This document shows positions 1 through 7,309 of a DNA stretch of 39,385 nt, piece after piece. This DNA comes from Pedobacter sp. Leaf170 (GTDB lineage Bacteria > Bacteroidota > Bacteroidia > Sphingobacteriales > Sphingobacteriaceae). Made by a program: the position numbers and the translations under genes. The notes under the pieces were generated by a model. It was not told where the DNA came from. It saw nothing but the letters and a program-made list of their open reading frames with translations, and searched no databases. Position 1 is the stretch's first letter, and each line of letters starts with the position of its first letter. Location of the stretch: positions 1-39,385 of the forward strand of contig NZ_CAKLBP010000012.1 in NCBI RefSeq assembly GCF_920984665.1. Reading direction: 5' to 3'.

Positions 1-63
1 AGTTAAGCCCACCAGAGCCAATGGTACTGCGGTAACACGTGGGAGAGTAGGTCGGTGCCAAAT
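1..63 (+). rRNA. rrf: 5S ribosomal RNA, 3' end (partial)
   Basis: The window opens inside a 5S rRNA gene. Bases 1-10 (AGTTAAGCCC) match the conserved AGUUAAGC helix/loop. The block near 40-58 (GTGGGAGAGTAGGTCGGTG) is the near-universal 5S 3' segment. The 5' part, and presumably the 16S-23S genes of the rrn operon, lie upstream of the window. The 3' end is set where the conserved helix ends, and a terminator follows immediately. The exact last base is uncertain by a few positions. Confidence 0.93.
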
Positions 64-74
64 CTTAAAAGAAG

Positions 75-110
75 AGCCTTGTAACAATTGTTGCAAGGCT
101 TTCTTTGTTT
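75..110 (+). terminator. Rho-independent terminator of the rRNA operon
   Basis: AGCCTTG (75-81) pairs with CAAGGCT (94-100). The loop is itself a palindrome (AACAATTGTT), so the hairpin can extend almost to its centre. A T-rich tract, TTCTTTGTTT, follows. It lies about 12 bases after the 5S rRNA end, as expected for the end of an rrn operon. Confidence 0.88.
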
Positions 111-147
111 ATAAGCTTTTTTGCACAACGATGGGACTTGTGAGTCT

Positions 148-189
148 AAAGTTCAAAGTTCAAAGTTGAAAGTTCAAAGTTGAAAGTTC
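148..189. repeat. Tandem heptamer repeat, six copies of AAAGTTS
   Basis: Six uninterrupted 7-bp units (AAAGTTC or AAAGTTG) start at 148, 155, 162, 169, 176 and 183. The array lies just downstream of the rrn terminator in non-coding DNA. The period of 7 does not suit a coding repeat, and no open frame covers it. It is probably a slippage-prone microsatellite. Confidence 0.85.
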
Positions 190-230
190 ACTGTAACTAA
201 AAGAGCCGGAATAACGCCCGCAGATTGGTA

Positions 231-415
231 GGAATTGCGCAGATAAATACAAATGGTTCTTATCATCTAAGGCATCTGAGGGCATCTTAGTATGATAGTG
301 AAGAGCACTGGTTGCCTATGGAAATGGGTGATGCTTTATATTCATTACTGCAATAGAGGATTAGCTGGAACTGCCTAGATAAAACAAAATGGTTTTACTA
401 TCTAAGGCATCTGAG
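231..415. repeat. Pair of imperfect ~50-bp direct repeats
   Basis: Bases 231-280 and 367-415 are two copies of the same sequence (GGAATTGCGCAGATAAA... versus GGAACTGCCTAGATAAA...). Both end with CTAAGGCATCTGAG, and they differ at a handful of positions plus a one-base gap. They sit in the gene-free stretch after the rRNA operon. They resemble dispersed intergenic repeats, but copy number elsewhere in the genome cannot be judged from this window. Confidence 0.7.
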
Positions 416-730
416 AACAGCTAAGGTTTCAATGTCGAAGAATTTGTTAATCTGGTATTGGCGTTGAAACTGTTCATCGAAGCAGCAGACCAGGCCAGCT
501 AAACCTGATGACGTGGAAATCCTTTTTGGTTGCGCAGGTTTTTCTAAAACCTCTGCTGCCAATCATCAAAAAGATTGGAACAACAGCAGGGCTGGATGGA
601 CCGATGAAAAACCAGCTTTCGTTTTCAAAACCAAATCTTTTTTGATATTTCATATCAAGGTTATAATTAAGCCTATCATGTTAAATTATGCTAAATTTTT
701 TAAGCTCGAAATAATAAAACCTTATTATTG

Positions 731-738
731 TATTTTTG
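731..738 (+). promoter_or_regulatory. Bacteroidota-type -7 element for the S8 peptidase gene
   Basis: TATTTTTG fits the TAnnTTTG -7 consensus of Bacteroidota housekeeping promoters. I see no TTG about 20 bases upstream, so the -33 element is weak or absent. Transcription would start near 745. The ATGs at 754 and 760 would then be the usable start codons, and an in-frame TTG at 736 would lie inside the promoter. Confidence 0.5.
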
Positions 739-759
739 CGTAAGTATGATTTTATGAGT

Positions 760-2520
760 ATGAAATTGAAAAGGTTAGGAACATTATTAGTTTTATTTAT
801 TATCCATTTTGGACTATTTGCCCAGAGTAAAGATGTTCAGTTGCCCAAAAACTGGTTCAATTTAGATTTGATTGAAAGCGGTTATTTTGGTATCAGTACA
901 GAGAAGGCTTACAGAGAAATTCTTAAAGACAAAAAACCTAAACAAAAAATTATTGTAGCAGTAATTGATGGTGGTATTGACATCGCCCACGAAGATTTAA
1001 AAGATGTATTGTGGACTAATCCTAAAGAGATTCCTGGTAATGGTATTGATGATGATGGCAATGGCTATATTGATGATGTACATGGCTGGAATTTCATTGG
1101 TTCGAAGAATGGAAATTTAGAATTCGATAATCTGGAATTGGTAAGGTTGTTGCGAATTTACACTCCAAAATATCAATCGACCACGAATTTGACACCTTTA
1201 GATAGTACTCAAAAAGAAGAGTATAGATTATATAAGAAAATGGTTGGCGATTTTGGTAAGAAATATGAAGATGCCAGCAAAACATTTGCTGTGTTAATTG
1301 CCATAAATAAAGTTCTGGATTCTGCTGCAACTATGAATAATAAAAAAATTCCAATATTGGAGGATGTAGAGAAGTATAAAGCTGATGATGAGGTAGAAGA
1401 GCAGGTTAAAACTATCATTAGAAAAGGCTCTAGGGAAGATGGCAGTTTTGAAAAATTTTATAAAAGTATTAAGGACGGATACAAGCAATACGATGCCATG
1501 TTGAAGTATAATCTTAATCCTAAGTACGATATGCGTGCTACGTTGGTTGGTGACGATTATTCGAATCCAAATCAAAGAGATTACGGAAACAAAGATGTTA
1601 AAGGACCCGATGCTCAGCATGGAAGCCACGTTGCAGGCATTATTTCAGGAAACCGAAACAATTCTGTGGGAATAATGGGCGTGGCAAATAATGTTAGTAT
1701 CATGGCAATTAGAGTTGTTCCAACTGGCGATGAACGCGATAAAGATGTTGCTAATGGTATTCGTTACGCAGTGGATAATGGTGCTAAAGTCATTAATATG
1801 AGTTTCGGTAAAAGCTATAGCTGGGATAAAAAGATTGTAGATGAGGCCGTTAAATATGCAGAAACTAAAGGTGTTTTGTTGGTTCATGCGGCCGGGAATG
1901 ATAATCAAAATAATGATGAAGAAGAAAATTTTCCCAATAAGTATTTTGAAAGCAAAGAAGCCACGGAATATAAGGAGTTGCACAAAAAGCCAACATTAGC
2001 GGATTTTACGCCTCCTAAACCCAATATGCAGAATAATAGTATGGGAATGAGACCACCGCTGAGTAATAACTCGTTAGCTAAGCCCGTTCCTGTAGATACT
2101 GCAAAATTTAAATTACCGCACGCCAGTAATTGGATTGAAGTTGGTGCAAGCTCATATAAAGATGACGACAACTTAAAGGCCGATTTTTCTAATTATGGTA
2201 AATATAATGTAGATGTATTTGCCCCTGGATTTTTAATTAATTCGACAGTGCCGGATAATAAGTATGAAGACCTGGATGGAACAAGTATGGCATCGCCGGT
2301 AGTTTCTGGCTTGTCAGCGTTAATTTTAAGTTATTATCCAGATTTAAAACCCTACCAGGTAAGAGAAATTATTATGAAATCTGTTACTAAAGTTATACGA
2401 AAAGTTAAATATAAAAACGCAAGAGGTGAAAATATGAGAGTGCCCTTTAGCGATATTTGTGTAAGTGGTGGAATTGTAAATGCTTACAATGCCTTAAAAT
2501 TAGCTGAAACATACAAGTAA
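760..2520 (+). CDS. Exported S8 family subtilisin-like serine peptidase
   Basis: Secreted or periplasmic serine endopeptidase of the subtilase clan. A signal peptide covers about residues 1-22 (MKLKRLG, then a hydrophobic core ending LFAQ). The triad is complete: Asp in VAVIDGGID (~D70), His in QHGSHVAG (~H287) and Ser in DGTSMASP (~S509). The oxyanion Asn is in HAAGNDNQ (~N380). About 215 residues separate Asp from His, far more than in subtilisin. This lysine-rich, probably helical insertion (about 125-285) and another of about 70 residues before the Ser are family-specific elaborations. There is no C-terminal sorting domain. I chose the ATG at 760 for the signal peptide; 754 is equally possible. 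It ends 11 bp from the convergent deacetylase gene with no terminator visible between them. The natural substrate is unknown. Confidence 0.93.
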   Translation: MKLKRLGTLLVLFIIHFGLFAQSKDVQLPKNWFNLDLIESGYFGISTEKAYREILKDKKPKQKIIVAVIDGGIDIAHEDLKDVLWTNPKEIPGNGIDDDGNGYIDDVHGWNFIGSKNGNLEFDNLELVRLLRIYTPKYQSTTNLTPLDSTQKEEYRLYKKMVGDFGKKYEDASKTFAVLIAINKVLDSAATMNNKKIPILEDVEKYKADDEVEEQVKTIIRKGSREDGSFEKFYKSIKDGYKQYDAMLKYNLNPKYDMRATLVGDDYSNPNQRDYGNKDVKGPDAQHGSHVAGIISGNRNNSVGIMGVANNVSIMAIRVVPTGDERDKDVANGIRYAVDNGAKVINMSFGKSYSWDKKIVDEAVKYAETKGVLLVHAAGNDNQNNDEEENFPNKYFESKEATEYKELHKKPTLADFTPPKPNMQNNSMGMRPPLSNNSLAKPVPVDTAKFKLPHASNWIEVGASSYKDDDNLKADFSNYGKYNVDVFAPGFLINSTVPDNKYEDLDGTSMASPVVSGLSALILSYYPDLKPYQVREIIMKSVTKVIRKVKYKNARGENMRVPFSDICVSGGIVNAYNALKLAETYK

Positions 2521-2531
2521 AAAAGTATTGG

Positions 2532-3308
2532 TTATGTTATCGTTTTGATAAACTGCTGGAATGTACCGAACGGATATTTTTTAACGTTCATCCAGCTGAT
2601 TAAGTTTTCCATTCTTGTAACCATTTTATCACCGGTATTTTTCCTTATGTAACCTGGGAAGCCGAATCTTTCAAAATCATCTAAATCTGTAAATTCCCAT
2701 GGATGGAAATAGATGTTGAGGTATTTGTCTTTTTTATAAGTCCAGCTTGATAGAGCCTTGTAAATTGCTAACGGAAGGTTATGAAAGGATAACCAGAATA
2801 AAGGAAACCTAATAACAGGACTTACCGAGGCTGGAATCTGAAGTACGTTTTCTTTGGTGAAAAAAGTGCGGGAAATATTAAAGTTATTATATCTTCCGGG
2901 TAAATATGTTGGATTTATAGATGTATTATAAATATAGCCTGCCTTTTCAATTTCTTTTTCATCAACAGGCATCATCCTGGCCATTCTATAACCGGTAATC
3001 TCTTTGCCAGAAAGTTCTTCGAGCTTAATTTTGGATTGTAATAGGTGTTCAGGCTTAAAATCAGAATGATAATAACCATGTGAAGCTAATTCGTGTCCGC
3101 TTTTTGTAATCCTGCTGATTACCTCGGGAATATTTTCTGCAAATGTTACCGTGCAAAAAAATGTTGCTTTCACTTCGTACTTATCTAAAATATCCAAAAT
3201 CTTTAGCGTGCCTGCTTTTGAAATTGCAATCTGATCGGCAAATGAGATTTCCCGATTATACTCGAAAGGCATATCAAACTCTTCGATATCAAAACTTAAA
3301 AGCACCAT
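2532..3308 (-). CDS. Polysaccharide deacetylase family protein (CE4, NodB-like)
   Basis: Predicted metal-dependent deacetylase of N- or O-acetylated sugars, 258 residues, with no signal peptide. The NodB core is visible: SFDIEE at residues 5-10 supplies the catalytic or metal Asp (the variant seen in FDxEE-type deacetylases, not TFDDG), and H77-xxx-H81 in SHGYYHSDF gives the metal-binding His pair. KATFFCTVTFAE (48-59) is the usual strand after the first motif. The start codon overlaps the stop codon of the glycosyltransferase gene (TAATG), so the two are translationally coupled. The context suggests modification of a lipid-linked or surface sugar made by its operon partners. The exact substrate cannot be read from sequence. 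Confidence 0.9.
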   Translation of the reverse strand: MVLLSFDIEEFDMPFEYNREISFADQIAISKAGTLKILDILDKYEVKATFFCTVTFAENIPEVISRITKSGHELASHGYYHSDFKPEHLLQSKIKLEELSGKEITGYRMARMMPVDEKEIEKAGYIYNTSINPTYLPGRYNNFNISRTFFTKENVLQIPASVSPVIRFPLFWLSFHNLPLAIYKALSSWTYKKDKYLNIYFHPWEFTDLDDFERFGFPGYIRKNTGDKMVTRMENLISWMNVKKYPFGTFQQFIKTIT

Positions 3309-4240
3309 TATTTTACAGGAATATTTGTTGAACGGACAATGTAATTTGGTCGGTTTTTGCTTTGCATAAACATTTTACCTACATAAATACCGATGATGCC
3401 CAAAATAATTAATTGTAAGCCTCCAAAAAATACAATAGTCATAATTACCGATGCCCAACCCGAAACTTCAACATTGTTAACGAAAGCATAAATTATATAG
3501 GGAATATATAATACTGAAGCAAATGATAAGGTGAAGCCTAAATAAACGGCAGTATATAATGGTTTAATGCTGAAAGAAGTTACGCCGTGTAACGCCAACC
3601 TCAGCATCTTTTTAAACGTGTATTTGCTTTGACCAGAAAAACGTGCTGCCGGATTGTATTTTATAGCAAATTGCTTAAAGCCTAACCATTTTACAAGGCC
3701 TCTTAAAAAAGGTTCGTTTTCATTAAAATTTCTGAAAACGTTTACTACTTTTTGATCGAGTAATCTAAAATCGGCTGCGCCGGGTTCCAGTTCGATATCT
3801 GAAAGCCAGTTTAAAGTTTTGTAAAAAAGACTGGATGAACTTCTTTTTCCTTTAGAAAGGTTTTTATCTTCCTGGCGGATGGTATAAACAACTTCGAAGC
3901 CTTCTTCCCACTTTTTTAGCATTTCAGGTATTAATTGTGGTGGATGCTGCATATCGCAATCCATAGAAATGACACAATCACCATAAGCATGATCCATACC
4001 CGCTTTTACAGCTAATTGATGACCAAAATTTCTAGAAAATTCAAGAAAAAAGATGTTGCTATGTTGCAATGCATAATCTTTTATTCTATCGATTGTATTA
4101 TCAGCGCTGCCATCATCAACTAAAATAATTTCATAATCGTAATGGATAGGTTCAAAAACCTGCTTAATGCTTTCGGCAATTACGAAAATATTATCAGCTT
4201 CATTATATGCAGGAATGACTATTGAAACTAATTTATTCAT
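3308..4240 (-). CDS. GT2 glycosyltransferase, polyprenyl-phosphate sugar synthase type
   Basis: The N-terminal GT-A domain begins MNKLVSIVIPAYNEADNI. DDGSADNT and the DCDMQHPP segment carry the nucleotide-sugar and metal-binding acidic residues. The C-terminal third has two strong transmembrane segments (about residues 230-255 and 265-290), the layout of DPM1/ArnC/GtrB enzymes that move a sugar from a nucleotide donor to a polyprenyl phosphate at the inner membrane. I start at the ATG at 4240; an in-frame TTG nine bases earlier is less likely. It overlaps the upstream GT87-like gene by 8 bp and the downstream deacetylase by 1 bp. Supplying the lipid-linked donor for a GT-C enzyme next door is a reasonable inference. 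Confidence 0.9.
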   Translation of the reverse strand: MNKLVSIVIPAYNEADNIFVIAESIKQVFEPIHYDYEIILVDDGSADNTIDRIKDYALQHSNIFFLEFSRNFGHQLAVKAGMDHAYGDCVISMDCDMQHPPQLIPEMLKKWEEGFEVVYTIRQEDKNLSKGKRSSSSLFYKTLNWLSDIELEPGAADFRLLDQKVVNVFRNFNENEPFLRGLVKWLGFKQFAIKYNPAARFSGQSKYTFKKMLRLALHGVTSFSIKPLYTAVYLGFTLSFASVLYIPYIIYAFVNNVEVSGWASVIMTIVFFGGLQLIILGIIGIYVGKMFMQSKNRPNYIVRSTNIPVK

Positions 4241-5417
4241 TATCGGCAATAGAATATGAGGTGAAATCTTCTACCATCATTTGATAAATTATGGCTAACC
4301 AAATGAGAACGCAAGGTAAAGCTTTAAGCGAATATAGACGAATGAATTCTTTAACCTGTTGAGGAAAAATATCAGTTGGCGATAAGCTAGTTAATATAAA
4401 AGCAAAAACAAATAAAGCAATAGTCCAGAAGCTTAAGGGTTTTTTTTGAACAATAAACCAAACAGCAACGCCCGCAAAAGCAATTATATAGGTTGGTGAT
4501 TCGGAGCCACTACTGAATATAACCGTAAAAATTAAAGTTGATGCAAGGAGTAAAAGCTGAAAAGCTAAGTGCTTATATTGTTTTATTCGGGTATATGGTA
4601 AAGCAAAAAGTATAATGCCAGCAAGCAAAAACGGCGTATTTTCTAAAGAAACATTTCCGGAAATTCTACGAGCCATACCCATTACCGATATATCCTGAAA
4701 CGAAGTTAAAGAAGCGTTGATATCATTTTTATGGATTAATGAACTATACCAATCTGCATAAGTTTGCAAAATAAATTTAGGTGATGAAATAGCCATCGGT
4801 AATGCGAAAAGTACTATTAATGCAGCTAAACCAGCCAATATAAATTTAATTTTATGTTTGCTGAAAAAGAAAAAAGCCAAACCTACAATGCCATAAAGCT
4901 TTATCATTGTACCAAGCGCAATAAAAAATGCTGATTGTATTTCTTTTCTTTTAATGGTGTAAGAAAAGCTTAATAAGATGAAACCTGTTAACGCAATGTT
5001 AAATTGAAAGCTAAATAAAGCCGTTAATGTTTCATGTGCGCAAATCCACGCGATAATTTTTCTTTGGCTTAACGCTATGGGCAAACTGAAAATTCCCCAT
5101 AACAAAATGCCCACACTTGCCATGTTCCATAAAACTGTTCCAATTGCATCAGGAAAGAGTGCAAAAGGTGCTACAAAAAGAGAAAAGACCGGACCATAAT
5201 GGTTGCTATCTAAATATTCAGGATACTCGGCATACAGATTTTTGCTTTCAACTGTATGTAAGAAAACGTATTTGTAAATCTGGTAATTGTTAAATGTGTT
5301 GTGATTATACTGCTTAACAGCCGAGATTATAGCTAATAGCAAATAAACAATTATGATAAATTGCTTATTCATTAAAAGTTCTTTCAGTTTAGAAAAGACA
5401 GATTTATTTTGGTTCAT
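4233..5417 (-). CDS. GT87-like (DUF2029) multi-pass membrane glycosyltransferase
   Basis: A 394-residue protein with about ten hydrophobic segments and a predicted periplasmic loop after the first (TFNNYQIYKYVFLHTVESKN). NHYGPVFSLFVAPFALFPD (about 72-90) and the MIKLYGIVGLAFFFF block are characteristic of the DUF2029/GT87 family. That family includes polyprenol-phosphate-mannose-dependent GT-C transferases. It is first in the operon with the GT2 and deacetylase genes. It is a clear paralogue of the divergent gene at 5633, sharing FNNY, NHYGP(V/I)FSLF(V/I)APFAL, IKLYGI(V/L)GL(A/S)FFFF and the DWYSSL/EWFITL motif. The donor and acceptor are unknown. Confidence 0.85.
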   Translation of the reverse strand: MNQNKSVFSKLKELLMNKQFIIIVYLLLAIISAVKQYNHNTFNNYQIYKYVFLHTVESKNLYAEYPEYLDSNHYGPVFSLFVAPFALFPDAIGTVLWNMASVGILLWGIFSLPIALSQRKIIAWICAHETLTALFSFQFNIALTGFILLSFSYTIKRKEIQSAFFIALGTMIKLYGIVGLAFFFFSKHKIKFILAGLAALIVLFALPMAISSPKFILQTYADWYSSLIHKNDINASLTSFQDISVMGMARRISGNVSLENTPFLLAGIILFALPYTRIKQYKHLAFQLLLLASTLIFTVIFSSGSESPTYIIAFAGVAVWFIVQKKPLSFWTIALFVFAFILTSLSPTDIFPQQVKEFIRLYSLKALPCVLIWLAIIYQMMVEDFTSYSIADNE

Positions 5418-5433
5418 TTTAAGATTGGAACCA

Positions 5434-5441
5434 CAAATATA
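5434..5441 (-). promoter_or_regulatory. -7 element for the GT87-GT2-deacetylase operon
   Basis: On the minus strand the sequence reads TATATTTG, an exact TAnnTTTG match, 16 bases upstream of the start codon at 5417. No clear TTG lies at the -33 distance. The predicted leader would be about 10 bases. Confidence 0.45.
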
Positions 5442-5632
5442 AGTATTTAAACATTTGTATAAATAGGATTGACCATCATTAAAAATTCAATGTAAAAGCT
5501 TAGGTTTTATTCAATATAAGAGTTAGAGTGTATGATTAATTATGCTTTTTGTTCTTTTTTGTTTAAATATTTGGAGTTAGTAAATCTTATATTTATTATT
5601 GTTTTGTAACATCCTTATTACGAGATTAACTA

Positions 5633-6835
5633 ATGATTAACTTTCCTGAAATACTTAGAAAAGGAAAAACTTTTTCTACTTCTAAGCAAGTTATTATATT
5701 TATATTATGGCTTGCGATTGCTTTATTCTTTGCGATAAATTCTTTAATTACTCATCGATTTAATAATTATTTAATTTTTGAAAACGTATTTAGAAACCTT
5801 ATAAATGGGCAATCATTTTATGGGCAATATCCTCAATTTCATGATGATGTAAATCATTACGGACCAATATTTTCTTTGTTTATTGCTCCATTTGCATTGT
5901 TGCCTAATTGGCTCGGTTTAATTTTTTGGAATGTATTTAATTGCATAATGCTATTTTATGCATTGCAAACATTACCACTCAAAACTGATAAAAGAGTTTT
6001 AATAGGTTATATCGCCATTCCATGTTTAATTGAGTCCATGTTAAATCAGCAGTTTAATGCAACAGCTGCCGCTTTTATAATATTAAGTTTTACAAAATTG
6101 AACAAGAATAGAGGCTTTTGGTCGTCTATGCTTATCATACTTGGTTCCTTTATTAAACTTTATGGAATTTTGGGCTTATCATTCTTCTTCTTCGTAAAAA
6201 ATAAACCCAGATTTATTCTGTATTTAGCAATGTGGTCGATAGTGTTTTTTATATTGCCTATGTTCTTCTCTTCACCATTAACCATTTTCGAATCTTATCA
6301 GGAATGGTTTATTACTTTAGCAGAGAAAAATTTAACCAATACTACTCAAGGTTCTGTTCCTATATCTATAATCGGCTTCTTTAGATCTTTAATTTACGAT
6401 TACGATATTCCGAATTTGGGATTTTTAATGCCAGGAGCATTTATTTTTCTTATTCCTTTTTTAAAATGGTCTTCATTTCAAGATAAAATCTTTCAGCTTT
6501 TAATATTAGCCTCGGCCTTGCTTTTCCCTGTTTTGTTTAGCACGAGTTCAGAAGATTGTACCTATATAATTTCAATTGTGGGTGTAGGTTTATGGTTTGT
6601 TTTTGAAAATGACAAGCAAATTAGAACGGTTTTATTGCCATCGCTACTGGTTTTGTGTTGTAATTTTCCGTTATTATTATTTCCGGTTTGGGCCCATAAA
6701 CATCCTATTTCATTAGCCGTACTAAGCCTTCCATTCTTTATTGTTTGGTTAAGAATAATCTATATGGCTTGGGCATATCAGCCAGAAATACAAGAGGAAC
6801 AATTATTAAAGGCTTCAAAACTTCATATTTCTTAA
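5633..6835 (+). CDS. GT87-like (DUF2029) multi-pass membrane glycosyltransferase, paralogue
   Basis: A 400-residue polytopic membrane protein colinear with the divergently transcribed protein at 4233-5417. Shared landmarks are HRFNNYLIFENVF, VNHYGPIFSLFIAPFALLP, IKLYGILGLSFFFF, LPMFFSSP and SSEDCTYIIS near the C-terminus (SGSESPTYIIA in the paralogue). This points to a GT-C fold using a lipid-linked sugar donor. The start at 5633 places the charged N-terminal stretch before the first transmembrane segment. The two genes share a 215-bp intergenic region. They may act on the same glycan at successive positions, which is inference from the duplication only. Confidence 0.85.
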   Translation: MINFPEILRKGKTFSTSKQVIIFILWLAIALFFAINSLITHRFNNYLIFENVFRNLINGQSFYGQYPQFHDDVNHYGPIFSLFIAPFALLPNWLGLIFWNVFNCIMLFYALQTLPLKTDKRVLIGYIAIPCLIESMLNQQFNATAAAFIILSFTKLNKNRGFWSSMLIILGSFIKLYGILGLSFFFFVKNKPRFILYLAMWSIVFFILPMFFSSPLTIFESYQEWFITLAEKNLTNTTQGSVPISIIGFFRSLIYDYDIPNLGFLMPGAFIFLIPFLKWSSFQDKIFQLLILASALLFPVLFSTSSEDCTYIISIVGVGLWFVFENDKQIRTVLLPSLLVLCCNFPLLLFPVWAHKHPISLAVLSLPFFIVWLRIIYMAWAYQPEIQEEQLLKASKLHIS

Positions 6836-6899
6836 AAATCAATTATTTTCCTGAAACCATAACGGGTTCTTTTCGTTTAAGAGTAGACGAAATTTATCT

Positions 6900-7256
6900 A
6901 TGAATAAGAAAATATTAATTGTTGATGATGACCAGGATTTACAAGACGTATTTCCACTTCTGTTTAAAGACAGAAATTTTGAACTTAAAAGTCTTTTAAA
7001 CATCACAGACTTAGAAACGGTAGTTAAAGATTTTAAACCCGATTTGATTTTGCTGGATATTTGGATTGGTAATATTGATGGTAGAATTGTATGTAACTAT
7101 TTAAAAAGCCATGAAGAAACAGCGCAAATTCCGATTGTTTTAATTTCTGGCGAAATTATAGATATTGATGATGCCAATAGCCGTCCGGATGCAATTGTTC
7201 AAAAACCTTTCGAGATTGATTATCTACTCGGAGTTATGGATGAACTGATGATGTAA
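6900..7256 (+). CDS. Receiver-only response regulator
   Basis: A single CheY-like receiver domain of 118 residues with no output domain. The acidic pocket is D9-D10-D11 (LIVDDDQD), the phospho-acceptor is D53 (LILLDIWIG), the switch residue is S83 (VLISGE) and the conserved Lys is K102 (VQKPFE). It lies 64 bp after the GT87-like paralogue and ends just before a terminator. It probably acts by protein-protein contact, as stand-alone receivers do in phosphorelays. No histidine kinase is nearby, so its partner is not visible. Confidence 0.92.
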   Translation: MNKKILIVDDDQDLQDVFPLLFKDRNFELKSLLNITDLETVVKDFKPDLILLDIWIGNIDGRIVCNYLKSHEETAQIPIVLISGEIIDIDDANSRPDAIVQKPFEIDYLLGVMDELMM

Positions 7257-7261
7257 AAAAT

Positions 7262-7291
7262 AAAGCCCCAAAAAATTAATTTCGGGGCTTT
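7262..7291. terminator. Bidirectional Rho-independent terminator
   Basis: AAAGCCCC (7262-7269) pairs with GGGGCTTT (7284-7291). A-rich sequence lies on the left and T-rich on the right, between the convergent response regulator and DUF4394 genes. It can serve both strands. Confidence 0.85.
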
Positions 7292-7309
7292 GATATTTAG
7301 AGGGAAAAA

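Larger units (their letters stand above)
106..730. other. Gene-free, repeat-containing stretch downstream of rrn operon
   Basis: About 625 bases hold the heptamer array and the 50-bp direct repeats, and otherwise no gene that I can support. A 76-codon open frame beginning with GTG at 513 has no recognisable domain and runs into the promoter of the next gene, so I do not call it. A short open stretch near 427-500 could be a decayed coding remnant, but it is too short to claim. Confidence 0.6.

Noticed and set aside
513..743. 76-codon open frame after the rRNA operon
   Set aside because: It starts with GTG, has no domain or coupling, and runs through the promoter element of the peptidase gene; its C-terminal part is a translation of AT-rich promoter DNA.
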